From positions 1 through 36,505 of the forward strand of contig CAIPAT010000289.1 in the NCBI GenBank assembly GCA_903863035.1: a DNA stretch of 36,505 bases, given 5' to 3'. The position numbers and the translations under genes are program-made. The stretch is from an uncultured Lentisphaeria bacterium. GTDB lineage: Bacteria > Verrucomicrobiota > Lentisphaeria > Victivallales > Victivallaceae. Below the pieces are notes generated by a model. The model had not been told where the DNA came from. It did not search any database and saw nothing but the letters and a program-made list of their open reading frames with translations. This document shows, in pieces, positions 25,578 to 33,139 of the stretch. How positions within the stretch are numbered: the first letter of the stretch is position 1; the number at the start of each line of letters is the position of its first letter.

Positions 25578-26681
25578 TTATTTCCCAGCGATTTTCAAAA
25601 CTAGTTGTTCCAGGATGATTCTGGAATCGCCGCCGCCGGAAACCAGCCGCCGGTTGGCGTCAAGAATAGCTTCCAGCGCTCCGGCCAGATCCCGGTCAGA
25701 AAAACTCATTGAGTTTTCACACATCATATAAGCACGGAACGGGTGAACGTTCACCAGGATATTGTCAGGATATTTCTCTTTCAATCCCGGATCCAAAGAA
25801 TAAAAGAATGATTTGCCCACACGCTTGGGCATATTCAGTTCAACCGCCGCCGTCTTGACTTTCACCATTTCCTGAAAACTGCGCGTTGCGCTGCTGAGAA
25901 TTGCCAGTTCCTGATTGCCGCCGCTGCGCTGTGAACGCATCTGCTCCATCAAGTCGCCGACAATCGCCAGCGCACCCGGAACATCGCGTTCAATCAGCCG
26001 GTTGGCAAAGTCCCAGCTCATGGCTTCCGGAGTACGGCTGCAGATGGCCTTGCAGTCAGCCAGAGTAATGGAACTGTTCTTACCCACATAGCAGATCAGC
26101 TTGTCCAGTTCGCTTCTCATGCGGCCGCTGTCGCTGCCGACAGTCTCAGCCAGATAGTCTTTGGCCTGCTGTTCAATATTTTTTCGCGCCTTTGCGCAAA
26201 TCTCGTCAATCCGTTCATACTGGCTTTTGGTATAATCTTTAGACGCGATGTCCGCCTTGCGGAAATAGTGGATTTCCGCGCCGGCGTTCTTGCAGGCCTT
26301 AAAAAATGCTTTGCGCTGGTCAAGTTCCGGACCGTCAATAATCAGCGTAATATCGTCCGGAATCCCCTGCTTGATGAATTCAATCAAGGCCTCGGCCATA
26401 ACGGTAATACTGTCTTTCGCCGAAGCCGCGAAAGCTTTTTCAAAATGCAAAAAATGGCGCAGCCAGATTTTTTTGTCAGGACAGAGGAACGGCGGTGTTT
26501 TCAGACAGTTCAGCAAATCAGCCATAATTTCTTCGGGCTTCATCTCATCGCTGTCGCCGGCGACTGTTTCCAGGTCCGGATTATTTTCGGGCTCTTCTCC
26601 GCAAAGCGAACAGATGATCTCCCGCGTCTTGCTTTTGATGGCAAATTCGTCATTGCCGCTGATTAGGTAAAACTTGCCCAT
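25578..26681 (-). CDS. holA: DNA polymerase III subunit delta
   Basis: 367 residues, in range for HolA. It opens with FYLISGNDEFAIKSKTREI, the typical delta N-terminus, and contains DDITLIIDGPELDQRKAFFK (about 113-132, the AAA+ core) and MRSELDKLICYVG (about 193-205), a hallmark of the family before the C-terminal collar domain. Delta opens the sliding clamp within the clamp-loader complex. A GGAAGG about 10 bases upstream supports the start. It lies 19 bases after the M42 peptidase gene and probably shares its transcript. Confidence 0.9.
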   Translation of the reverse strand: MGKFYLISGNDEFAIKSKTREIICSLCGEEPENNPDLETVAGDSDEMKPEEIMADLLNCLKTPPFLCPDKKIWLRHFLHFEKAFAASAKDSITVMAEALIEFIKQGIPDDITLIIDGPELDQRKAFFKACKNAGAEIHYFRKADIASKDYTKSQYERIDEICAKARKNIEQQAKDYLAETVGSDSGRMRSELDKLICYVGKNSSITLADCKAICSRTPEAMSWDFANRLIERDVPGALAIVGDLMEQMRSQRSGGNQELAILSSATRSFQEMVKVKTAAVELNMPKRVGKSFFYSLDPGLKEKYPDNILVNVHPFRAYMMCENSMSFSDRDLAGALEAILDANRRLVSGGGDSRIILEQLVLKIAGK

Positions 26682-26700
26682 TAGAATTTTTGCCTTCCGC

Positions 26701-27774
26701 TCAATCTATACCGGGAATGAATGACTCTTTGCCGGTGAACGATGCGATAGTTTCAGTCAGCAGTTCAATCGCACCTTCAATGTCACGCAGATCGCAGATT
26801 TCCACAGGGGAATGCATATAACGGTTCGGAATACTCAGCAGCGCGGTGGCGACGCCGGAACGGGTCAACTGCATTTGAGCGGTATCGGTGCCGCCCGAAG
26901 CCCGGTGGGCGGCAGTTTCCTGATATGTGATCTTGCGCTTTTTCGCGATTTCGCGCAGTTTGCGGCCCAGTACGGGATTGTTGTCGGCGTTGCGGTTCAA
27001 TTCCGGACCGGAACCCAGCTTGATTTCACCCAGTATCTTCTTCGCGATGTCCGGAATATCGGTTGCAAAACCGACGTCAATGGCAAAACCGACTTTCGGA
27101 TCAATGCCGAAACAACTGGTCGCCGCCCCCCGCAAACCGAGTTCTTCCTGGACCGTACCGACGCCGCAGACTTCGACTTTAAGTTTCCGCGTGCTCAGGC
27201 AGCGCAGCGTTTCCGCAACCACAAATGCTCCGACCTTGTCGTCCATACCCTTGGATTTGATCCGGTTTTTGCCCATGCGCTGATAATTACTGCGCACGGC
27301 AACAGGGTCGCCGATTGAAATTATTTTAGCGGCGTCTTTTTTATTCTCCGCTCCGATATCAATCCACAGATCGTTCAGTTCGGGGGGAATTTCGCGTTCT
27401 TTCGGAGTCAGCAGATGTATCGGCTTCTTGCCGATCACTCCGGGAATGCGGCCTTTCGCGGTCAGGATTTCCACTTCGCAGCCGGGAACCGTCAGCTTGT
27501 CAATGCCGCCGTTCGGGCGGAAATAAAGCAGACCTTCATCAGAAATGTAAACTACCTGGAATCCGATCTCATCATAATGCCCGGCCAGCATCACCCGGTA
27601 AGCACCGCCGGGATTAACCACCCCGACCGTATTGCCCATCACATCGGTATAAACCTTACTGGAAAAATCCTTCAGGTATTCTCTGAACGCTCCAGCGGTT
27701 TCTTCTTCAAATCCGGACGGGCCGGAACAATTCATCAGCTTCTCCAGAAATTTCAAACTCTTTGCCGGTAACAT
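26701..27774 (-). CDS. M42-family metallo-aminopeptidase
   Basis: 357 residues, typical for M42 (FrvX/CelM/TET) peptidases. Dinuclear metal and catalytic motifs: AGHYDEIGF (about 66-74; many relatives have AHMDEIGF), KGMDDKVGAFV (about 173-183), the catalytic Glu pair in VQEELGLRGA (about 206-215), DVGFATD (about 234) and the last His in RYMHSPVEICD (about 320-330). These form tetrahedral cytosolic aminopeptidases in the family. AAGGAG is 8 bases upstream of the ATG at 27774. It is first in a unit with holA. Confidence 0.93.
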   Translation of the reverse strand: MLPAKSLKFLEKLMNCSGPSGFEEETAGAFREYLKDFSSKVYTDVMGNTVGVVNPGGAYRVMLAGHYDEIGFQVVYISDEGLLYFRPNGGIDKLTVPGCEVEILTAKGRIPGVIGKKPIHLLTPKEREIPPELNDLWIDIGAENKKDAAKIISIGDPVAVRSNYQRMGKNRIKSKGMDDKVGAFVVAETLRCLSTRKLKVEVCGVGTVQEELGLRGAATSCFGIDPKVGFAIDVGFATDIPDIAKKILGEIKLGSGPELNRNADNNPVLGRKLREIAKKRKITYQETAAHRASGGTDTAQMQLTRSGVATALLSIPNRYMHSPVEICDLRDIEGAIELLTETIASFTGKESFIPGID

Positions 27775-27796
27775 TTTGCATACTCCTTATCTGAGA

Positions 27797-27825
27797 ATTA
27801 ATTTTGTACACTTAAAAATCGTCAA
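27797..27825 (-). promoter_or_regulatory. candidate promoter of the M42 peptidase-holA unit
   Basis: On the minus strand TTGACG (27825-27820), 17 bases, then ATTAAT (27802-27797), about 22 bases before the start codon. The -35 box is strong and the -10 box weak. Confidence 0.4.
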
Positions 27826-28091
27826 GCAGATAAACATTATCCGATTCCCGATATTCTCCATTCCCGCAAGACATTTTGCGAGATTTAATTAACCACAAGA
27901 CACAGAGACACAGAGAAATCATTTTAAATGGTTAAGAGTTAGTCGTTAAGGTTTTATTCTGACTCCTGACTCCTTGTCACTTACTCATGGTATCTGACTC
28001 CTGACTCCTGACTCCTGTTAATCATAGCACGGAGACTTGGCGCGAACTGCAAGCGGACGCGGCAAAGAACAAAGTACCGGTATATGCGATT
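27826..28091. repeat. intergenic region with simple tandem repeats
   Basis: The gap after guaB carries two simple repeats: an 8-bp unit ACACAGAG twice at 27900-27915, and a 7-bp unit CTGACTC two or more times at 27959-27975 and three times plus CTG at 27994-28017. A small CGCAA/TTGCG hairpin lies near 27866-27880. No gene or terminator with a T-run was identified. Confidence 0.75.
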
Positions 28092-29591
28092 TTATTGCTC
28101 GGCGGTGTAATTCGGCGCGTCTTTGAGCATGATCACGTCATGCGGATGCGCTTCACGCAATCCGGCGGAAGTGACTCTCACAAGTTTGGCTTTCTTCTGC
28201 AATTCCTCAATCGTCTTCGCACCGCAGTAGCCGCAGGCATATTTAAGTCCGCCGACAAACTGATGAATGACATCGCCGACGGGACCGCGGAACGGCACGA
28301 GGCCTTCAATCCCCTGCGGAACAAGCTTCTTTTCATCCTCGACATCCGCCTGGCCGTAGCGTTCGCGGCTGGCCTTGCCGTTCTTCATGGCTTCAAGGCT
28401 GCCCATGCCCCGGTAAACGACATAGCGGCGTCCGTGATGCAGTGTTATCTCGCCGGTGCTTTCCGAGGTTCCGGCAAGCGCGGAACCCATCATAACGCAT
28501 GAAGCGCCGACCGCAATAGCCTTCGGCACGTCGCCTGATTGCTTGATGCCGCCGTCGGCAATCACCGGAATACCGGGACCAACGGCTTTTTTAACTTCGT
28601 AAACTGCGGTAACCTGCGGGATGCCGACACCGGCAACTACGCGGGTAGTACAAATTGAACCAGGGCCGATACCGACCTTGATACCGTCCGCTCCGGCTTT
28701 CGCCAGCGCCAGTCCGGCTTCGGCAGTAGCCACATTGCCGGCAACAATATCAACTTTATCGCCATAAGTGTTCTTCAGCATTTTCACCGTCTCAAGCACG
28801 TTTTTGCTGTGTCCGTGAGCAGTGTCTATGACCATGACATCCACGCCCGCGGCGACCAGCGCGGCGGCGCGTTCTTCGTCATAAGGGCCGATTCCGGCAG
28901 CGGCGCGGAGCTGATGTTTAGCATCGCGGTTGTAATCGGGTTCCTCTTTATCAATCAGCGTTTTTACGTCCTGAAAACTGTACAGTCCGGTCAGACGGCC
29001 TTCGGCGTCCACGGTGGGAAGCTTGCCGACCTTTTTCTCCAGCATGAGTTTATAAGCATTCTTGATGGACACCCCGTCTTTAGCGGTAACCAGCGTTTTT
29101 GCCATGACGTCGCCGATTTTATGATTATAATGAGTAAGGTATTTGATATCGCGTGCAGTAATAATCCCGACCAGCTGATTCTGACCGTCAACAATTGGAA
29201 ATCCGGAAAAAGAATACTTCTTCAGCTTCTTTTCCTTTAACATTTCCGCCACAGTCTGATCGGGGTGAAAAACCACCGGCAGTTTGATGATGCCGTTCAG
29301 ATAAAGTTTTACCCGTCTGACTTCCTGGGCCTGGCGTTCAATACTCAGGTTCTTGTGAATTACGCCAAGTCCGCCCAGACGGGCCATGGCTATCGCCATC
29401 TCACCTTCGGTAACGGTATCCATCGCGGCGCTGACAAACGGGATGTTGAGCTTGACATTCCTTGAAAAATATGACGATATCTCTGCCTGTTCGGGCGCGA
29501 AGTCAGCATATTGAGTAATCAGTGAAATATCATCAAATGTTAAGCCTTCAAATTTGAAAGCACCCATAAATTCATCAATGAATTTGTTCAT
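28092..29591 (-). CDS. guaB: inosine-5'-monophosphate dehydrogenase
   Basis: 499 residues, the standard IMPDH length. It oxidises IMP to XMP in guanine nucleotide synthesis. The N-terminus has [15 protein letters not shown], the substrate loop reads [11 protein letters not shown] with catalytic Cys about residue 314, and the flap contains the Arg-Tyr pair in [12 protein letters not shown] pair (about 95-210) is inserted in the barrel, with [20 protein letters not shown] and [17 protein letters not shown] as its two modules. A GGGA-rich site precedes the ATG at 29591. No guaA is adjacent. Confidence 0.97.
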   Translation of the reverse strand: MNKFIDEFMGAFKFEGLTFDDISLITQYADFAPEQAEISSYFSRNVKLNIPFVSAAMDTVTEGEMAIAMARLGGLGVIHKNLSIERQAQEVRRVKLYLNGIIKLPVVFHPDQTVAEMLKEKKLKKYSFSGFPIVDGQNQLVGIITARDIKYLTHYNHKIGDVMAKTLVTAKDGVSIKNAYKLMLEKKVGKLPTVDAEGRLTGLYSFQDVKTLIDKEEPDYNRDAKHQLRAAAGIGPYDEERAAALVAAGVDVMVIDTAHGHSKNVLETVKMLKNTYGDKVDIVAGNVATAEAGLALAKAGADGIKVGIGPGSICTTRVVAGVGIPQVTAVYEVKKAVGPGIPVIADGGIKQSGDVPKAIAVGASCVMMGSALAGTSESTGEITLHHGRRYVVYRGMGSLEAMKNGKASRERYGQADVEDEKKLVPQGIEGLVPFRGPVGDVIHQFVGGLKYACGYCGAKTIEELQKKAKLVRVTSAGLREAHPHDVIMLKDAPNYTAEQ

Positions 29592-29649
29592 TTTGCCGTT
29601 CCCGCGTCCCTGTATTTAGGTAAATTCCTTTATCTCTGATAAAACTTTT

Positions 29650-29677
29650 AATATAGACATAAAACCGCGAAAAGCAA
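29650..29677 (-). promoter_or_regulatory. candidate promoter of guaB
   Basis: On the minus strand TTGCTT (29677-29672), 16 bases, then TATATT (29655-29650), about 58 bases before guaB. It sits between the YjbQ-family stop and guaB, suggesting guaB has its own promoter. Confidence 0.4.
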
Positions 29678-29680
29678 AAT

Positions 29681-30097
29681 TTATTCGCCAATAATTTTCA
29701 CCAGAACACGTTTTTTACGTCCGCCGTCAAATTCTCCGTAGAATATCTGCTCCCACGGCCCGAAATCCAGTTTGCCGTCAGTCACCGCGGCCACGACTTC
29801 CCGCCCCATGATCTGCCGTTTAAGATGCGCGTCGCCATTGTCTTCAAATCCGTTATGGGCATACTGGCTGTGCGGTTTTTCCGGCGCAAGTTTTTCCAGC
29901 CAGCGTTCAAAATCGGCATGCAGCCCGCGTTCGTCGTCATTGATGAAAACCGACGCCGTAATATGCATCGCATTGCAGAGCACCAGCCCTTCGCGGATGC
30001 CGGATTCCCGGAGACACTCTTCAATTTGCGGAGTAATATTGATATAAGCTCTTCGCGTCCGGGTTTCAAACCACAACTCTTTCCGGTAACTTTTCAT
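29681..30097 (-). CDS. YjbQ/UPF0047-family protein
   Basis: 138 residues from the ATG at 30097, which has a strong GGAGG site 5 bases upstream; an open extension up to 30244 runs into the repeat element and is not coding. Family motifs: [20 protein letters not shown] (about 43-62; the usual form is H.T....NE), [20 protein letters not shown] (about 75-94) and [19 protein letters not shown] at the C-terminus. YjbQ proteins show weak thiamine-phosphate-synthase activity in E. coli, but the true role is unsettled. Confidence 0.92.
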   Translation of the reverse strand: MKSYRKELWFETRTRRAYINITPQIEECLRESGIREGLVLCNAMHITASVFINDDERGLHADFERWLEKLAPEKPHSQYAHNGFEDNGDAHLKRQIMGREVVAAVTDGKLDFGPWEQIFYGEFDGGRKKRVLVKIIGE

Positions 30098-30115
30098 TGT
30101 CCCCTCCGTTATCTG

Positions 30116-30284
30116 TTCTCTGCACGTTTGAAAATTTAACATGGATTGCGATTTTTTTGCGGGTTGGTCCGTATTCCGGGAGGCTGCCGATACCGGTGTA
30201 TCGAAGGCCTCGAAAAGTGCGAATCCAAACTCGAAAAATTGCAATCCTGCTCGTCTATTTTTAAATGTTCAGCAGTGCAGAGAA
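30116..30284. mobile_element. MITE-like, nearly palindromic repeat element (complete copy)
   Basis: TTCTCTGCAC (30116-30125) and GTGCAGAGAA (30275-30284) are perfect 10-bp terminal inverted repeats whose similarity continues inward for about 15 more bases (TGAA, ATTTAA). Inside, GATTGCGA at 30144-30151 pairs with TTGCAATC ending at 30246, and the centre CCGATACC/GTATCG with GAGGC/GCCTC forms the tip. The 103-bp core recurs at 36220-36322. There is no coding capacity, which suggests a non-autonomous element. No clear target-site duplication was seen. The right arm supplies the last codons and stop of the adjacent minus-strand gene. Confidence 0.7.
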
Positions 30285-32431
30285 TAATTATGGATATTCC
30301 CGTGCTTAATTATTGCATGACCGCTGATTATTTTATAATCGTCCGGAATATTTACATTCCGGTAAATCGTCTTTATATTTTTACCGGACACGACTTCAAT
30401 GTCATTATTATTGATTTGAATTTTCGCATTTATCGCTTTAATCTGGTTGCCTTCAAAGTACAGATAGGCCTTGTCGAGCATGAAATCAGTCAATAATTTA
30501 ATAATTTCGTAGGTTTCGCGACCGCCTTCCTCAATGGTATCAGTCAGCGCCATATCCAAATATCTCTCGCCTGACCATTGTTTGGAACTGGTGTCATATA
30601 CGTAACTTTCCGGAGTAAAGCAAAAATATACTGATGACATGCGCACATCAATCAAACTCAAACATGCCGTGAGGTTATTCAGAAATTTGCGCAAATAAGC
30701 AGTGTCGCCGGTGGCTAAATAGATAAAATAATATGCCTCTCCCGTCCAGGCGCTCCAGCCGTGCGGGGTATTTAAGGTATTATGCCAGCCAATCGCCCAA
30801 AACGTTTCCCAGAAACGAACGGTTGCGCCGTTGGTCTTACTGCTCGGGCCAAACCATTCCAGACACTCATGGCCGGCAATGATTTTTTTGGATGCTTCCG
30901 CGAATTCACTCTTTCCTTTGATAAATGCCCAGTACGCCAGCTGCAAACTGGTGCAGGCAATAGCGCCGTCTTCATAGCAGGGCGCTCCTTCTGTTCCAAT
31001 GTTTTCCTGACGACGTAAAAGATCGTCCATACCGCGTTCAACGCACAGTTCGATCTCGTTTTTAAGCTGATCTTCATTCTCTAATATTTGCGCGAACTCA
31101 TGCATTGAGCGCAGGGGGTAAATCACGCTGGAGTAATGCTGCCTGCCATTATGCGCATATAATCCGCCGTCAATCCCCTGTCTTGCCATCAAATCGCGAA
31201 TCAGTGTTTCCCCGCGTTCCAGCCAGATATCATTTTGATCCAGGTTATGCATTTCACGGCAAAGATCCAGTGCGAACGCCTGATTTTGAATTCGATCCGG
31301 GTATGCCAGCGGAACTCCGCTCGCGGAAAACGAGCAGGCAAAATACTCCTCATCAAAAAAGCGGTAAAGCGAATTCCGGCGAGTAGGAGCCGTACTGATT
31401 TTTTCGGCGGCTATCCAGCCGTATGCAGGCATGGCCGCCTCCATGGTATTAGTCCCGCGCGGCGGTTTGCGATTGGCAAAGCTCGCGCTTGACATGATGT
31501 AGCGTTCAAACGGCAGGATTGCGGCAACGCTTCCAGTGCATTTGCGATTATCAGCCGTTAATTCAAATCCGATTTCAACCCCGTGCCGGTTCGGGTCGGG
31601 AATTTGAAATCTAATTTCACTTATCAATACTTCATCAATCGTTTCAATTGGAGTAATCGCAAATTTATCGTCAGCGTATTTGCAGGTCAACTCCGCGTCG
31701 GCCGGCGAATAGATTGTGCCACAGGCGATCCCGCCTTCAAAATCGCCGGAACGCTCTAAATCAATAAAAGGGGCTCTTGTGAATCTTGCAATTGCAATAT
31801 TCCGCTTTTTGTCATTCTGATATGGAATGAAGTGAAAATTCCAAACGCGGGTTTCGCCTTTTTCCCATGCTTTTTGAAACTTTTCCGTCCGTGCAGGCAG
31901 ATTGTCCAACTGATTAAACAGATCGACAACCATCGTTCCCATCTGGTGGCTGCCGGAACGATAATCGCCGCGATTCATGCAGTCATACTTGTTCAAATCA
32001 TACCAGACCATCCAGCCGGCTGCGGTATTGTCGCAGCACAGCGCTAACTTTTTACCGGACGGCGAGGCAAAATTGCTCCAGAAAAATCCGTCTTCAATTC
32101 TTGCGGCATTCGGGGTCAGCTTCTCCAGGTAATCGGGATATTGCATCATCAGCGAGTCAATCCCGGTCACGAAACGAATCCTTTGATTTTCTGTATAACT
32201 CAGCTTTGTTATGGTGATTGCAAGATTTATTGCTTCACCAATATTTTCATGACAAAGTTCAACCTTCCAGTCTTCGTTTGCGGAATTGGTTAAAGAAATC
32301 TCTTCGCCATTATGGTTAATTAAAACTCTTTGAGCATATTTTGAGTTATTGTCCCAAAACGGATAATCCAGATTTCCACTGACCAATTTAACCAGTGAAC
32401 CATTTTTTACTTCAAATCTGTCAATCTTCAT
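30269..32431 (-). CDS. six-hairpin glycosidase-like protein, C-terminus altered by repeat element
   Basis: 720 residues, no signal peptide. Residues about 1-330 look beta-rich. From about 340 the pattern of paired helices with conserved aromatic/acidic phrases (DGGLYAHNGRQHYSSVIYPL, CYEDGAIACTSLQLAYWAFI, TPHGWSAWTGEAYYFIYLAT) fits an (alpha/alpha)6 six-hairpin toroid such as glycosidases, lyases or phosphorylases. I cannot assign a CAZy family. The gene starts 8 bases after the flavoprotein stop without its own ribosome site, so it is coupled to it. The last codons (TCT CTG CAC TGC TGA) lie in the terminal repeat of the element at 30116-30284, so the original C-terminus may have been longer or different. 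Confidence 0.75.
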   Translation of the reverse strand: MKIDRFEVKNGSLVKLVSGNLDYPFWDNNSKYAQRVLINHNGEEISLTNSANEDWKVELCHENIGEAINLAITITKLSYTENQRIRFVTGIDSLMMQYPDYLEKLTPNAARIEDGFFWSNFASPSGKKLALCCDNTAAGWMVWYDLNKYDCMNRGDYRSGSHQMGTMVVDLFNQLDNLPARTEKFQKAWEKGETRVWNFHFIPYQNDKKRNIAIARFTRAPFIDLERSGDFEGGIACGTIYSPADAELTCKYADDKFAITPIETIDEVLISEIRFQIPDPNRHGVEIGFELTADNRKCTGSVAAILPFERYIMSSASFANRKPPRGTNTMEAAMPAYGWIAAEKISTAPTRRNSLYRFFDEEYFACSFSASGVPLAYPDRIQNQAFALDLCREMHNLDQNDIWLERGETLIRDLMARQGIDGGLYAHNGRQHYSSVIYPLRSMHEFAQILENEDQLKNEIELCVERGMDDLLRRQENIGTEGAPCYEDGAIACTSLQLAYWAFIKGKSEFAEASKKIIAGHECLEWFGPSSKTNGATVRFWETFWAIGWHNTLNTPHGWSAWTGEAYYFIYLATGDTAYLRKFLNNLTACLSLIDVRMSSVYFCFTPESYVYDTSSKQWSGERYLDMALTDTIEEGGRETYEIIKLLTDFMLDKAYLYFEGNQIKAINAKIQINNNDIEVVSGKNIKTIYRNVNIPDDYKIISGHAIIKHGNIHNYSLHC

Positions 32432-32438
32432 ATTTAAT

Positions 32439-33029
32439 TCATACTTTGGGAGTATTGCGGAGAGCGGTTATCAGCCAGGCGATGGTTTCGCCAAGATCTT
32501 TCATATTGTTCATGGCTTCCTGATCTCCGGCGACCTCGCCAGGTTCACGGCCGACCCCGAAATTCCAGTAAAGCGAACCCGGAACAATCATCTGCGACAT
32601 CAGAAACATGTGATTGATCGAGTCGAAGACATTTACCGCGCCGCCGCGCCGGTGAACCGCAACGGCTGCCCCAATTTTGTGTTTGAATTTCCTGCCGTTG
32701 GCAATCGCGACATAGCCGGACCGGTCAATCAAAGCTTTCAGTTCCGGAGTAACGCCGGAAAAATAAGACGGCGAACCGAAGATAATAGCATCAGCTTCCA
32801 GCATTTTCGCAATCCACTCGTTGACCATATCGCCGGCGATCACGCATTGATTGTTTTTATTTTCCGCACATTTGCCGCAGGCCATGCAGCCATGTATCAT
32901 TTTCCCGCCAACCTGAATCAGTTCGGTTTCAATCCCGGCTGCCGCAATCGGCGCCAGCGCCTTGCTCAACATTAAATGTGTATTCCCGTCCTTGCGCGGA
33001 CTGCCATTGAAAGCGATTGCCTTGAACAT
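32439..33029 (-). CDS. flavodoxin-fold NAD(P)H oxidoreductase, iron-sulfur flavoprotein type
   Basis: 196 residues from the ATG at 33029, which has a run of G (AGGGGGG) just upstream; a frame from 33059 adds 10 unsupported residues. The FMN phosphate loop is AFNGSPRKDGNTHLML (about 5-20). The compact cysteine motif CMACGKCAENKNNQC (CX2CX2CX7C, about 48-62) matches the 4Fe-4S motif of archaeal/bacterial iron-sulfur flavoproteins, and GSPSYFSGVTPELKALIDR (about 84-102) is the usual flavin-binding part. It probably passes electrons between a reduced carrier and an unknown acceptor. It is the first gene of a two-gene unit with the six-hairpin protein. Confidence 0.88.
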   Translation of the reverse strand: MFKAIAFNGSPRKDGNTHLMLSKALAPIAAAGIETELIQVGGKMIHGCMACGKCAENKNNQCVIAGDMVNEWIAKMLEADAIIFGSPSYFSGVTPELKALIDRSGYVAIANGRKFKHKIGAAVAVHRRGGAVNVFDSINHMFLMSQMIVPGSLYWNFGVGREPGEVAGDQEAMNNMKDLGETIAWLITALRNTPKV

Positions 33030-33101
33030 ATTCCCCCCCTGTGGTTCTGAAATTATCAATAATTATAGAATCATACACTGTAAAACTGTAAAAGCTAATC
33101 G

Positions 33102-33136
33102 CATACTCTGCGCGGCTGAAATTTTAACATAGATTG
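33102..33136. repeat. left-arm fragment of the MITE-like element
   Basis: CTCTGCGCGGCTGAAATTTT and the following AACATAGATTG match the left arm of the copy at 36191-36322 with a single difference (CTCTGCG for CTCTGCA). The similarity stops 3 bases before the SGNH hydrolase stop codon, so only the outer arm is present. It lies immediately downstream of that gene. Confidence 0.65.
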
Positions 33137-33139
33137 ATA

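Noticed and set aside
30098..30244. 49-residue N-terminal extension of the YjbQ-family protein
   Set aside because: The extension is read from the repeat element, while GGAGG stands directly before the internal ATG at 30097 where family similarity begins.
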